Of a stretch of 12,183 bases of DNA, positions 5,130-12,183 are shown piece by piece; position 1 is the stretch's first letter; each line of letters starts with the position of its first letter. Origin of the DNA: Candidatus Paceibacter sp. (GTDB taxonomy: Bacteria > Patescibacteriota > Minisyncoccia > UBA6257 > GWB1-50-10); assembly GCA_020724685.1 (NCBI GenBank), contig DYGP01000012.1:1-12183 (forward strand), written 5' to 3'. Under the pieces are notes generated by a model. The model was not told where the DNA came from. It saw nothing but the letters and a program-made list of their open reading frames with translations, and did no database searches. A program made the translations under genes and the position numbers.

Positions 5130-7579
5130 TCGCTTGAATAAACGATTATTTTTTCCGCGTGCTCAACTCCTCCCGCGTTCGTAACCTTGATCTCAATGAG
5201 GTTCTGGGGTTGTGTTTTTCCGTTATAGTAAAACCGGTAGTCGAAATCCTTTCCGTACAATCCAAACCCGTTTACGAGTGCGGAGTTGATGAAAAGCTCC
5301 ACTTTTTTAAGCTCCGATTCCGAACGCAATTTTGCGCGTATCGTCATGGGGCTTTTTTGAAATGAGCCGTTCCGAGGAGTGAAATCGCTTATCGTAATAT
5401 CGTCGATTCCCGTCTTTGTTTCTTTTTCTGTTTCAAAAACAGAAGAGAAAGGGATTGATTGGTTGAATCCCGAAAATCCTGAAATGTTGTTCTGTGCCCA
5501 ATTCCGAACGGCGGACTCCCAATTCTCGAATTGGGGGTCGTTCGATGGGTTTTCCGGAAACGGCCCGAGCGGGTCGTTTTTGTCGACGTAAAAAAGCACG
5601 GAATGCACCTGCGGATATGCGGACCCCCCGAGGATCGGTCTCCATACGTAATCCCCATTCAACATCGGTTTCGGGGTGTACGGAATTTCGTCCGGTTTTT
5701 CAAACGGAGTTTTTTCGAATTTTGGGAGAACTTCTTTCATGAATGAGCTCCATATCGGGACAGCGGCGAGAATGCTACTCCCTTGGCGTATAAGGGCATC
5801 GTTATTGTTGTTTCCCGCCCAAACACCAACGACAAGTTCCGGAGTGTATCCGATCGTCCATGCATCCCGATGATCTTCGGATGTTCCGGTTTTCAGAGCA
5901 ACATCATATTCGGGGAATATTGTGTATATAATGCTGCTTCCGAAGATAGGTTGTCGAAGTTCCGGTTTTGAGAGGATTCCGGTGACGAGTTTTGTGTATT
6001 GTTCATCCATAACCCTCGTTGCGGAATCACGGAATTCTTCAAGGATGTTTCCTGAAGAGTCCTCAACACTCATTACAATAACCTGTTCGTGCCTAATTCC
6101 GTTCTGGGAGAGCGTCCCGTAGGCGTTCACAAGATCAATTAATTTCACCTCTCCGCCCCCAAGCACGAGAGAAAGCCCGTATCTCCACGTGTCTTTCAGG
6201 GTCGTTATGCCGAAATTGTGTATGTTTTTGAGCGAATCGTTCAGTCCGGCGAGATAAAGTGTTTTTATGGCGGGTATGTTCAGTGATTGGGCAAGAGCGT
6301 CTTTCAAGGTGACCGGACCCCTCGTCCTCCCGTCGAAATTTTCCGGTCTGTAGCTGTTTTCCCCGCCGCGCGTGTCAAACTCAGTCGATACGTCAAAGAG
6401 AACGGTTTCCGGCGAAAAACCCTTTTGGAACGCGGTCATATAAACGAACGGTTTCAGCGCGGATCCCGGCTGTCTCAGTCCCTGCGCCGCGACGTTGAAA
6501 TTACCGTCGTTTTTGACGTCAAAATAATCCCGGGATCCGACGAGCGCGAGAATTTGTCCCGTTTTCGGGTCTTGGGCGACAAGCGACGCGTTTCTGCTCC
6601 CGTAAAGGTTTTCGTTGTTTTTTGATCCCTCGTACAATGTTTTTTCCGCTTTTTTCTGGATGTCCCAGTCGAGCGTTGTGATGACTTTCAGCCCTCCCCC
6701 CATGACAACGTCCTCGCCGTATTTGTTCACGAGATACTCTTTCACCATAAGGGAGAAGTGGGGAGCCTCGATGGATCCGAGCGATGGAGGTATAAAAACA
6801 ATTTCCTTTTTTTTCATCTCCTCACCCTCACTTTTCTCGATGAAGCCGGCATCAGCCATGCGATCTATCACATAGTCCTTTCTCTGGAAGAGTTCTTCTG
6901 TGTGCGTGCCCCAGGGCGAATAGTAACTCGGCGCTTTGAGCATGCTTGCGAGCACAGCCGCTTCCGGGAGCGTCAATGCTTCCGCCGATTTTCCAAAATA
7001 CGTCTTGCTTGCGGCCTCAATTCCGTAAGCGTTCGATCCGTAGGGTATTTGATTGAGATAAAAATAAAGAATCTCGTCTTTTGAATATTTCGATTCAAGT
7101 TCGATCGCGAGTATGATTTCCTTGAGTTTTCTGGTGATTGTTTTTTCCGGGGAGAGGAGGGCGTTCTTTGCGAGTTGCTGCGTGATCGTCGATCCTCCCT
7201 GCGCAAACCTCCCTTCCCGGAGGTTCACGAGAGTCGCGCGTATTATCGCTTTCCAATCAAACGCGGGTTGATTGTAAAAATTTACATCTTCCGCGGCGAT
7301 CGTCGCCTGCTTCGCTGTCTCGGGTATTTTCTCAAATGGGATTACCGTCCTTTTTTCGCGGCCGTGAACCTCATATAAGATTTTTGTCCCGCTTCTGTCG
7401 TATATTTTGGTTGATTGGTTTATTCTCCGCGTTCCGAACTGTTCCGGGGAAGGGAGGTCTTTCAGAAGAATAATCGCGTAAACAAAAACAAAGAGGGCGC
7501 ATATTCCGGCGAAAACCCACAACACAAAAAACGGTTTTATCCCGTTTTTTGATTTTTTCCTCTTTTTTATCCGTACCAT
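5126..7579 (-). CDS. Class A penicillin-binding protein (bifunctional transglycosylase/transpeptidase)
   Basis: The 817-residue protein polymerises lipid II glycan strands and crosslinks stem peptides outside the membrane. A basic N-terminus and one membrane helix (about 17-38) are followed by a GT51 glycosyltransferase domain with AAEDVNFY (catalytic Glu97) and QGGSTITQQLAKN (127-139). The transpeptidase has all three motifs: SALK (nucleophile Ser373, Lys376), SLN (432-434) and KTGT (563-566). A C-terminal extension (about 640-817) ends in a beta-rich, possibly Ig-like domain (about 725-817). Layout matches the PBP1a/PonA type. The ATG at 7579 is chosen because an in-frame TAG lies three codons upstream. 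The inferred promoter leaves only about six or seven bases of leader. It is convergent with dnaN, overlapping it by four bases, and divergent from the acidic ORF unit. Confidence 0.95.
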   Translation of the reverse strand: MVRIKKRKKSKNGIKPFFVLWVFAGICALFVFVYAIILLKDLPSPEQFGTRRINQSTKIYDRSGTKILYEVHGREKRTVIPFEKIPETAKQATIAAEDVNFYNQPAFDWKAIIRATLVNLREGRFAQGGSTITQQLAKNALLSPEKTITRKLKEIILAIELESKYSKDEILYFYLNQIPYGSNAYGIEAASKTYFGKSAEALTLPEAAVLASMLKAPSYYSPWGTHTEELFQRKDYVIDRMADAGFIEKSEGEEMKKKEIVFIPPSLGSIEAPHFSLMVKEYLVNKYGEDVVMGGGLKVITTLDWDIQKKAEKTLYEGSKNNENLYGSRNASLVAQDPKTGQILALVGSRDYFDVKNDGNFNVAAQGLRQPGSALKPFVYMTAFQKGFSPETVLFDVSTEFDTRGGENSYRPENFDGRTRGPVTLKDALAQSLNIPAIKTLYLAGLNDSLKNIHNFGITTLKDTWRYGLSLVLGGGEVKLIDLVNAYGTLSQNGIRHEQVIVMSVEDSSGNILEEFRDSATRVMDEQYTKLVTGILSKPELRQPIFGSSIIYTIFPEYDVALKTGTSEDHRDAWTIGYTPELVVGVWAGNNNNDALIRQGSSILAAVPIWSSFMKEVLPKFEKTPFEKPDEIPYTPKPMLNGDYVWRPILGGSAYPQVHSVLFYVDKNDPLGPFPENPSNDPQFENWESAVRNWAQNNISGFSGFNQSIPFSSVFETEKETKTGIDDITISDFTPRNGSFQKSPMTIRAKLRSESELKKVELFINSALVNGFGLYGKDFDYRFYYNGKTQPQNLIEIKVTNAGGVEHAEKIIVYSSD
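5127..5154 (+). terminator. Weak intrinsic terminator of dnaN
   Basis: TAATCG (5127-5132) pairs with CGATTA (5143-5148) around a ten-base loop and is followed by six T (5149-5154). The stem is short and AT-rich. It starts at the dnaN stop codon and lies inside the last codons of the opposite penicillin-binding protein gene. Confidence 0.45.
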
Positions 7580-7592
7580 ATGTTTCTATGTA

Positions 7593-7622
7593 ATTGTACT
7601 CTTTTGGTTTATTGAGATTCAA
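7593..7622 (-). promoter_or_regulatory. Probable promoter of the penicillin-binding protein gene
   Basis: On the minus strand TTGAAT (7622-7617) and TACAAT (7598-7593) are 18 bases apart. Transcription would start near 7586, so the mRNA would have almost no leader before the ATG at 7579. Confidence 0.5.
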
Positions 7623-7661
7623 CCCCGCAAGACGGTCAAAAACGCCCTCCCGCAGGGTTGA
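7619..7661. repeat. Imperfect inverted repeat joining two divergent -35 elements
   Basis: TCAACCCCGC (7619-7628) and GCAGGGTTGA (7652-7661) are reverse complements except for one base. Each arm contains the TTGA of one of the two divergent promoters and extends six bases beyond it toward the centre. It could be an operator seen by a dimeric regulator, or an RNA hairpin if read through. Part of the symmetry follows simply from two facing -35 boxes. Confidence 0.5.
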
Positions 7662-7685
7662 CTCCCGAAAAGTCTTCTGTATACT
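7658..7685 (+). promoter_or_regulatory. Near-consensus sigma-70-type promoter for the acidic-ORF transcript
   Basis: TTGACT (7658-7663), a 16-base gap and TATACT (7680-7685) match the consensus in five of six positions each, the best promoter-like pair noticed in the window. Expected start is near 7692. It points to the terminator at 7983-8020, defining a unit of about 330 bases. Confidence 0.7.
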
Positions 7686-7691
7686 GATTTT

Positions 7692-7825
7692 TGAAATTTA
7701 TTGGCGACGTGAGGCGGTGGGAATGTGAAGTTTTTTCGGCATTCCAAGGCCGAGAAGCTGATAAATGTTTTCTGCGCCTGCGGGCGAAGGAAAGGTCGCG
7801 CGACGAACATCAATCGAATCCGAAA
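7692..7825 (+). other. Long, possibly structured 5' leader (or small RNA) of the acidic ORF
   Basis: Between the inferred start site and the ATG at 7826 lie about 134 bases. Possible stems are GCGAC (7704-7708) with GTCGC (7795-7799), GGAATG (7720-7725) with CATTCC (7740-7745), and CGCC (7775-7778) with GGCG (7783-7786). GTCGCGCGAC (7795-7804) is a perfect palindrome and an alternative partner. I recognise no known riboswitch or RNA family. The same-frame extension upstream of the ATG, from a TTG at 7691, lacks convincing protein-like character. Confidence 0.35.
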
Positions 7826-7966
7826 ATGAAAAAATCAGGCGACGACAATATTTTTGTCGATGACGGAGACGGATGGGATGAGAGCGAGGAATCCCTTGAG
7901 GAGGAAGCGAGGGATGAAGACGATTCCCTTGCGGACGACGAAGAAGACGAGGATAGCGAATATTAA
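7826..7966 (+). CDS. Small very acidic protein, 46 residues, function unknown
   Basis: The ORF from ATG 7826 to TAA 7964-7966 encodes 46 residues, of which 24 are Asp or Glu. It begins MKKSGDDNIFVDDGDGWDE and ends DEEDEDSEY. There is no membrane segment, cysteine or known motif; it is probably disordered. Support for a real gene is indirect: a near-consensus promoter upstream, a strong terminator on the same strand just downstream, and no better gene in the space. Against it, no clear Shine-Dalgarno site precedes the ATG, and low-complexity purine-rich sequence can stay open by chance. A small basic frame on the other strand is a mirror of this composition and is not called. An acidic tail-like protein could mimic nucleic acid or bind basic proteins, but no function is assigned. 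Confidence 0.55.
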   Translation: MKKSGDDNIFVDDGDGWDESEESLEEEARDEDDSLADDEEDEDSEY

Positions 7967-7967
7967 C

Positions 7968-7981
7968 GATCACCTGTGATC
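7968..7981. repeat. Small palindrome GATCAC-CT-GTGATC
   Basis: Perfect six-base arms with a two-base centre lie between the acidic ORF stop and the terminator. The centre is too tight for a stable RNA hairpin without opening a pair, so a protein-binding dyad or chance is possible. Confidence 0.4.
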
Positions 7982-7982
7982 T

Positions 7983-8020
7983 TCCCGCCGGCGAGAATAA
8001 GCCGGCGGGATTTATTTTTT
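7983..8020 (+). terminator. Strong intrinsic terminator of the acidic-ORF transcript
   Basis: TCCCGCCGGC (7983-7992) and GCCGGCGGGA (8001-8010) form a perfect 10-bp GC-rich stem with an eight-base loop, followed on the plus strand by TTTATTTTTT (8011-8020). The T tract lies over the last codons of the opposite ruvC gene. On the minus strand the stem directly follows the ruvC stop but has no T run after it, so its main action should be rightward. Confidence 0.88.
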
Positions 8021-8491
8021 ACAAACGAAAGAGGCGGCGATTGCGGCAGCGAGAGCGTCCGTCACATCGTCGATCAATCCGTTGACGTCTGTCGAGAGAA
8101 AGTATCCCACCATTTTCGCAACCTCTTTTTTCGAGGCGCTTCCGTTTCCCGTAACATACGACTTTATCTGGTTCGGAGAGAGTTCGATGACGGGTATGTT
8201 TCTTTCGGCAAGTGTTTTCAGTATTACGCCGCGCGCTTGGGCGACCGAGAAGGCGGTTTTTTTATTTTTTGAGAAGAAGAGGGTTTCGATTGCCGCCGCG
8301 TGCGGTTTTGTCTTTTTCAGCACGGCATTAAGCTTTTCCTCCATATTCAAAAGGCGCTTCCCCTCGTCGTCCTTGAAAGCGTTCTCGTCTGTGAGGAGGA
8401 AGGCGTCTTTTTTTTCCGCGCGTCCCGATTTCTTCTCGATAATCCCGATCCCTATCCTGTTCGATCCCGGGTCTATTCCCAAAATAACCAT
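8012..8491 (-). CDS. ruvC: Holliday junction resolvase RuvC
   Basis: The 159-residue endonuclease cuts four-way DNA junctions in recombinational repair, normally with RuvAB. It opens with ILGIDPGSNRIGIGII (Asp7). The second acidic residue is Glu69 in AAIETLFFSKNKKTA, and the last pair is in DDVTDALAAAI (Asp142 and Asp145). These correspond to the four catalytic carboxylates of E. coli RuvC (Asp7, Glu66, Asp138, Asp141). The family segment AFSVAQARGVIL and the NQIKSYVTGNGSASKKEVAKMV region are also present. Length is slightly below the E. coli enzyme. ruvA and ruvB are not adjacent. The gene starts 20 bases after the histidine kinase stop and probably shares its transcript with polA and the kinase. 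No good ribosome site is seen before the ATG. Confidence 0.96.
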   Translation of the reverse strand: MVILGIDPGSNRIGIGIIEKKSGRAEKKDAFLLTDENAFKDDEGKRLLNMEEKLNAVLKKTKPHAAAIETLFFSKNKKTAFSVAQARGVILKTLAERNIPVIELSPNQIKSYVTGNGSASKKEVAKMVGYFLSTDVNGLIDDVTDALAAAIAASFVCKK

Positions 8492-8511
8492 GTTTCAGGG
8501 CTTTTTTTCGG

Positions 8512-9864
8512 TCACAATTCTTCCTGGTATGCGACCACTCTTTCGAATTCCGGGACGAATTCGCTTTTAAGAGGAATGGAGAAGCGAAACGTGGTACCCC
8601 GGTTCACTTGTGATGTTACCGATATTCTTCCCCCGTGACGCTCAATGATATTTTTCGTTATAAAGAGACCGAGTCCGTTTCCGTTCGGTTCGAGTTGTTC
8701 AACGTTCGATCCCCTGAAGAATTTTTTGAAGAGGTTCTTAAGGTCTTCCTGCTCAATTCCGACCCCGGAGTCTGAAACGTCAATGTATGCATATTGATCG
8801 TCGCGACTGATTTTCACCCGCACCGTTCCGTTGGAAAGGGTGTATTTTATCGCGTTGTCGATAATGTTGAAAAGAGCCATTCCGAGGCGTTCCCGATCCA
8901 CCCTCGGAGCCTCCAAACTCCCGAGTCCGGAATGGTCGAGGGAGAGGGATACGTCTTTTTGCGAAGCAACCGCTCTGAGCGTATTCACCACCTCTTCGGA
9001 AAACTCCACAAGATCGCATGGTGCGAACTTATACCCGAACCGTCCCTCTTCCATTTTTGCGACATCAAGAAGATCGTTTGTTATTTTGAGAGCGCGTTCG
9101 GAGACCTTCATCGCTTCGTCGGCGACCGATGCGATCTCGGGAGACGAATCCTTTGACATGGTTTTTATGTTTTCGAACGCCCAATTAATTGCCGTGAGCG
9201 GTGTTCTGAGTTGGTGGGCGGCGGTGTTTATGAACTCGTTTTTGCTTCTCAGTATTGAACGCTCTCTCGTTTCGTCGCGCACGATTTTGATGAAAAGGAG
9301 AATGCGTCCCGCGTCGTCAATGACCCTGCTGAGTGTTGTATGGAGCTTTAGTTCCGGTTCGTCAATGAGAATATCAACAATCTGCGGCCATTCGTTCGCT
9401 TCGGAAACCTGGAGCACCGAAGAGGCAAGAGACGGAAACACCGTCTGTGTAAGGACTTTCAGTTCCGGATTTGACGATATTTCCGGTTTTATCCTTGTTC
9501 CAACGTATTTTTGGCCCGATATCGAAAATAACCTTTCTGCGGCTGGATTCATGTGGAGAATCTCGAATTGCGGCGAATATATTACGACGCCATCTTCCAA
9601 ATCGCGGAGAATGACGTCAAGCTCTTTCGAGGAAACAAGGTTATGTTCGGATGATGATGAGCGCGAAACAACGGACCTCCCCGATTTGTAAAGAAGTACC
9701 GCTCCGGAGAAGAAGGCGACAAGAAAGAACACTGCCGACCCGATCACGTATCCTCCCCAGAGAGCAAGACAGAGAACAACGAACAACGCTGCGTGAAAAA
9801 GAAACCCGCGCGAAAACAGGAAGGAGGTCGCCGAACGAATCCCTTTTTGTTTAGTTTGGTTCAT
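8512..9864 (-). CDS. Membrane sensor histidine kinase with PAS-like domain, no adjacent response regulator
   Basis: With the ATG at 9864 the protein has 450 residues. Two hydrophobic segments (about 20-37 and 39-59) form a short membrane hairpin with almost no external loop. A PAS-like domain follows (about 80-190, LEDGVVIYSPQFEILHMNPAAERLF). The HisKA helix has the H-box AAHQLRTPLTAI with phospho-acceptor His217. The catalytic domain shows the N-box NIIDNAIKYT (Asn337), G1 DSGVGI (365-370), F-box KKFFRG and G2 NGNGLGLFITKNI (from 394). All residues needed for autophosphorylation are visible. An upstream in-frame ATG at 9909 would overlap polA by 59 bases. I prefer 9864, which overlaps it by 14 and suggests translational coupling. 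The signal is unknown; the lack of a sensing loop suggests cytoplasmic or membrane-borne input through the PAS domain (inference). ruvC follows. Confidence 0.92.
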   Translation of the reverse strand: MNQTKQKGIRSATSFLFSRGFLFHAALFVVLCLALWGGYVIGSAVFFLVAFFSGAVLLYKSGRSVVSRSSSSEHNLVSSKELDVILRDLEDGVVIYSPQFEILHMNPAAERLFSISGQKYVGTRIKPEISSNPELKVLTQTVFPSLASSVLQVSEANEWPQIVDILIDEPELKLHTTLSRVIDDAGRILLFIKIVRDETRERSILRSKNEFINTAAHQLRTPLTAINWAFENIKTMSKDSSPEIASVADEAMKVSERALKITNDLLDVAKMEEGRFGYKFAPCDLVEFSEEVVNTLRAVASQKDVSLSLDHSGLGSLEAPRVDRERLGMALFNIIDNAIKYTLSNGTVRVKISRDDQYAYIDVSDSGVGIEQEDLKNLFKKFFRGSNVEQLEPNGNGLGLFITKNIIERHGGRISVTSQVNRGTTFRFSIPLKSEFVPEFERVVAYQEEL

Positions 9865-12183
9865 ATTGTTCCATGGACCCCAGCTTTTTTCCCGCACGGA
9901 CATCGACAATGAGCGGGACGGAGAGGCGGGTCGATTCCTCCATCACCTTCTTTATGAGGGGGACTGTTTCGTTCAGGATAGCATCGGAAATTTCGAATAT
10001 CAATTCGTCGTGTATGGTGAGGAGCATTGTCGCGTCTTTGTTCCGGTCGTGGAGAGCAAGAGAATCAAAGCAGGTTCTCATCGCTATCTTGAGTATGTCC
10101 GCTTCCAGGCTTTGGATGGGCATGTTTATCGCCGCGCGCTCGAACTCGGATATGCCTTTCGCCCCCCCGATTCTCTGCGGAAACAACCTAACCCTTCCAT
10201 TTTCGTTCCTGACGACGCCGGATTTCGCTTCTTCCCTCACCTTTTTCCTCCATGACGAAACATCGGGGAAATCAAGAAAATATTCATCAATAAACCTCTT
10301 TGCCTCTTCGACCGTAATCCCGCTTTCTTCGCTGAATGCGCGCGCTCCCATTCCGTAAATGACGCCGAAATTCAGGGTTTTCGCGAGACGGCGCATTGCG
10401 GGCACAACGTCTTCTTCGCGGACATTGAATACGTTTGCCGCGGTCGCCGTATGCACGTCTTTTCCTTCCGAGAACACCTGTATGAGTTTCTCGTCGCGCG
10501 ACAGGTGCGCGAGGATCCGTATCTCGAGTTGAGAATAATCGAAAGAAACGAACGTTTTTTCCTCTCGCGCGATAAAACAGTTCCGGAGAGGGGTTGCCCA
10601 CTCGGAATTTTGCGGTATGTTTTGCAGATTAGGTTTTTCCGAGGAAAAACGGCCCGTCGCCGTGCCGAATTGGAGAAACGAGGTGTGAATCACCCCCTTG
10701 TCCAATCTCGCGCGTTCAATGAGGGGGTCCACGTACGTCGATATTATTTTCGAATATTCCCTGTATTTAAGTATCAGGGACACGATCGGGTAGTCCCTCT
10801 TCAGTCCCGAGAGCGCCCCTTCAGATGTCGACTGCATGCCTGTTTTGGTGCGCTTTCTTTTTTTCGTTTTAATCCCTATTTTTTCGAAAAGGATACCGGA
10901 GACTTGGGACGGGGAGAGAATGTTGAATCGCTCTCCCGCCTTGGAAAATATGTCCCGTTCCGCGCGCTCGCGTTCTTTTTCAAGGTCTTCCTTGAGCGCC
11001 AGGAGAGCGGCCTCGTCCATGAGAATGCCTTTTCGTTCCATTTCCGCGAGAACGGGAAGAACCGGCATTTCTATTTCGGAGAAAACCCGGAACACCCCCT
11101 CTCTTTTCATCGCTTCGGAGAGGGAGCTGGTGAGAGTTTCCTGATCGCGAGTCCCGAACCGTTCGGCAATCCCGTCAAAGGTCGGGCTCTTGTCTGGATC
11201 AAGAAGCCATGCGGCAATGTGTATGTCGAAATAGGGTCCCTGCGCCCCGGTTTTTTTTATGTATTCCTTTAGATTGTATCCCACAAGCGTTCCGTCTTTC
11301 CGTCTCTTCGGATCGGGTATCGGTACGGCGCTTTTCTTGCCTGAGGATTCGCCGAAGAGACTTTGAGGCTCCCGTTTCTTGATGATGCTCGAAAACCCCA
11401 TTTTTTCCGCATACGCCGAGAATTTTTTCTCGTCTCTCGCGGGGATCAGCGATTCAAGTTCTGCGTCGATCGGAACGTCACGACGTATCGTCGCAAGCTT
11501 TTTTGAGAGGAGCGCAATTTCTTTTTCTTCCCGTATCTTCCGGTATTTCGGGTTTTTGTCCGCGCTCTCGAAAAACCCCTCGAGCGTTTCGTGTTTTGAA
11601 AGGATTTCCGATGCGGTTTTCGGTCCTACCCCGCGTACGCCGGGAATATTGTCGGACGGATCCCCTGTGAGTCCCTTGAAATCGGGGAGGCGCTCGGGGG
11701 GTATGCCGAAACGCTCCGTGACCGCATCCGGCGTGTATCGGACGGTCTCACCCACTCCCTTTTTGAACGATTCGACGGAGACTTTTTCGGAGACAAGCTG
11801 AAGAGAGTCGAGGTCTCCGGTGAATATGACGATTTCGAGTTTGTCCGCGTATTTTGAGGCAATCGTTCCGATGATGTCGTCGGCTTCGAATCCCGCTTTT
11901 TCGCACACCGCGATCCCGAGCGAACGGAACAGTTCCCGCGCTTCGACGAGTTGGGACACAAGGTCTTCGTGCGCGGGAGGCCTGTGAGCCTTATACGCTT
12001 CGTATTCTTCTTTTCTGAATGTCGGCTCCGGTCTGTCAAACGCCGCCGCGACATAGTCGGGTTTGTTTTCTGAAAGTATTTTCATGATTGCGCGAACCGT
12101 TCCGTAAAGGGCGTTTGTCGGCGTTCCGTCCGGCGCCGAAAGCGGGGGGATCGCGTGATACATGCGATGAAGTATCGAATTCG
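9851..12183 (-). CDS. polA: DNA polymerase I, 5' end of gene beyond the window
   Basis: The frame is open to the window edge. Codons before the first in-window ATG (12161-12163) read NSILHR and join MYHAIPPL to give the usual PolA N-terminus (GN-x-LVHRAYHALPPL-like), so the true start lies outside. Residue numbers here count from that Met. The 5' nuclease domain (about 1-260) has AAFDRPEPTFR, EADD (93-96), TGDLDS (115-120) and GDPSDNIPGVRGVGPKTA. The polymerase domain has TATGRFSS (501-508), motif A FDYSQLEIR (Asp542), motif B R-x3-K-x3-F-x3-Y (Arg591, Lys595, Phe599, Tyr603) and motif C IHDE (717-720). The 3'-5' exonuclease region is reduced to about 80 residues (283-365) without the DxE and YxxxD motifs, so proofreading is probably absent. 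PolA fills gaps and removes primers in replication and repair. It leads into the kinase and ruvC. Confidence 0.97.
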   Translation of the reverse strand, partial: NSILHRMYHAIPPLSAPDGTPTNALYGTVRAIMKILSENKPDYVAAAFDRPEPTFRKEEYEAYKAHRPPAHEDLVSQLVEARELFRSLGIAVCEKAGFEADDIIGTIASKYADKLEIVIFTGDLDSLQLVSEKVSVESFKKGVGETVRYTPDAVTERFGIPPERLPDFKGLTGDPSDNIPGVRGVGPKTASEILSKHETLEGFFESADKNPKYRKIREEKEIALLSKKLATIRRDVPIDAELESLIPARDEKKFSAYAEKMGFSSIIKKREPQSLFGESSGKKSAVPIPDPKRRKDGTLVGYNLKEYIKKTGAQGPYFDIHIAAWLLDPDKSPTFDGIAERFGTRDQETLTSSLSEAMKREGVFRVFSEIEMPVLPVLAEMERKGILMDEAALLALKEDLEKERERAERDIFSKAGERFNILSPSQVSGILFEKIGIKTKKRKRTKTGMQSTSEGALSGLKRDYPIVSLILKYREYSKIISTYVDPLIERARLDKGVIHTSFLQFGTATGRFSSEKPNLQNIPQNSEWATPLRNCFIAREEKTFVSFDYSQLEIRILAHLSRDEKLIQVFSEGKDVHTATAANVFNVREEDVVPAMRRLAKTLNFGVIYGMGARAFSEESGITVEEAKRFIDEYFLDFPDVSSWRKKVREEAKSGVVRNENGRVRLFPQRIGGAKGISEFERAAINMPIQSLEADILKIAMRTCFDSLALHDRNKDATMLLTIHDELIFEISDAILNETVPLIKKVMEESTRLSVPLIVDVRAGKKLGSMEQYEPN

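Noticed and set aside
7775..7810. GAAGGAAAGGTCGCGC resembles the conserved GAGGAAAGTCC block of RNase P RNA.
   Set aside because: The match is partial, the matching downstream block (ACAGAAA-type and AGAnnAAU-type) is absent, and the space downstream holds the acidic ORF and terminator.
7698..7973. Minus-strand basic frame of 91 codons opposite the acidic ORF.
   Set aside because: Its Arg/Pro richness is the complement of acidic codons, and the promoter and terminator both point the other way.
8831..9691. Plus-strand open frame of 286 codons opposite the histidine kinase.
   Set aside because: It is the antisense shadow of well-conserved kinase domains, with no promoter, ribosome site or recognisable motif.
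10451..11272. Plus-strand open frame of 273 codons opposite polA.
   Set aside because: Arg/Phe-rich shadow of the polA polymerase region; no independent support.

Overview
The window is 12,183 bases of bacterial chromosome around a replication-origin-type locus. Gene content and order (jag/khpB, yidC, rnpA, rpmH, then divergently dnaA and dnaN) is the classic bacterial dnaA neighbourhood. recF and gyrB are absent after dnaN, YidC is short and lacks a large periplasmic domain, intergenic gaps are tight, Shine-Dalgarno sites are weak or missing, and a cysteine-rich secreted protein with an H-CH-CVD / H-x-H pattern lies at the left edge. Together these suggest a Candidate Phyla Radiation (Patescibacteria, Parcubacteria-like) genome. 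That placement is an inference from style, not proof. UGA is used as a stop (dnaA, rnpA, the histidine kinase), so the code is standard rather than the UGA-glycine code of Gracilibacteria/Absconditabacteria.

Left part (1-2430): the 3' end of a secreted, M15-peptidase-like protein runs rightward and ends at a strong bidirectional terminator (760-786). Facing it is the leftward unit rpmH-rnpA-yidC-jag, which makes ribosomal protein L34, the RNase P protein, the membrane insertase and its usual RNA-binding partner. The 44-codon rpmH gene (2205-2339) was found by hand. It lies wholly inside the longer rnpA reading frame in another frame, with the two start codons four bases apart, an arrangement otherwise described for Thermus.

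Centre (2340-5130): a perfect DnaA box (TTATCCACA, 2346-2354) sits between rpmH and dnaA, flanked by overlapping divergent promoters. More near-consensus boxes lie in the AT-rich dnaA-dnaN gap. This looks like a two-part oriC. dnaA (initiator) and dnaN (sliding clamp) run rightward.

Right part (5126-12183): a class A penicillin-binding protein is convergent with dnaN, the two overlapping by four bases. It is divergent from a small transcription unit (about 7658-8020) with a near-consensus promoter, a structured leader, a 46-residue very acidic ORF and a strong terminator. Beyond it, a leftward cluster polA, membrane histidine kinase, ruvC runs in from the right edge. The kinase start overlaps the polA end, and ruvC follows 20 bases later. 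PolA keeps its 5' nuclease and polymerase motifs but its proofreading domain is reduced and lacks the catalytic residues. No tRNA, rRNA, CRISPR or insertion sequence was seen, and there is no gene-free stretch longer than 300 bases.
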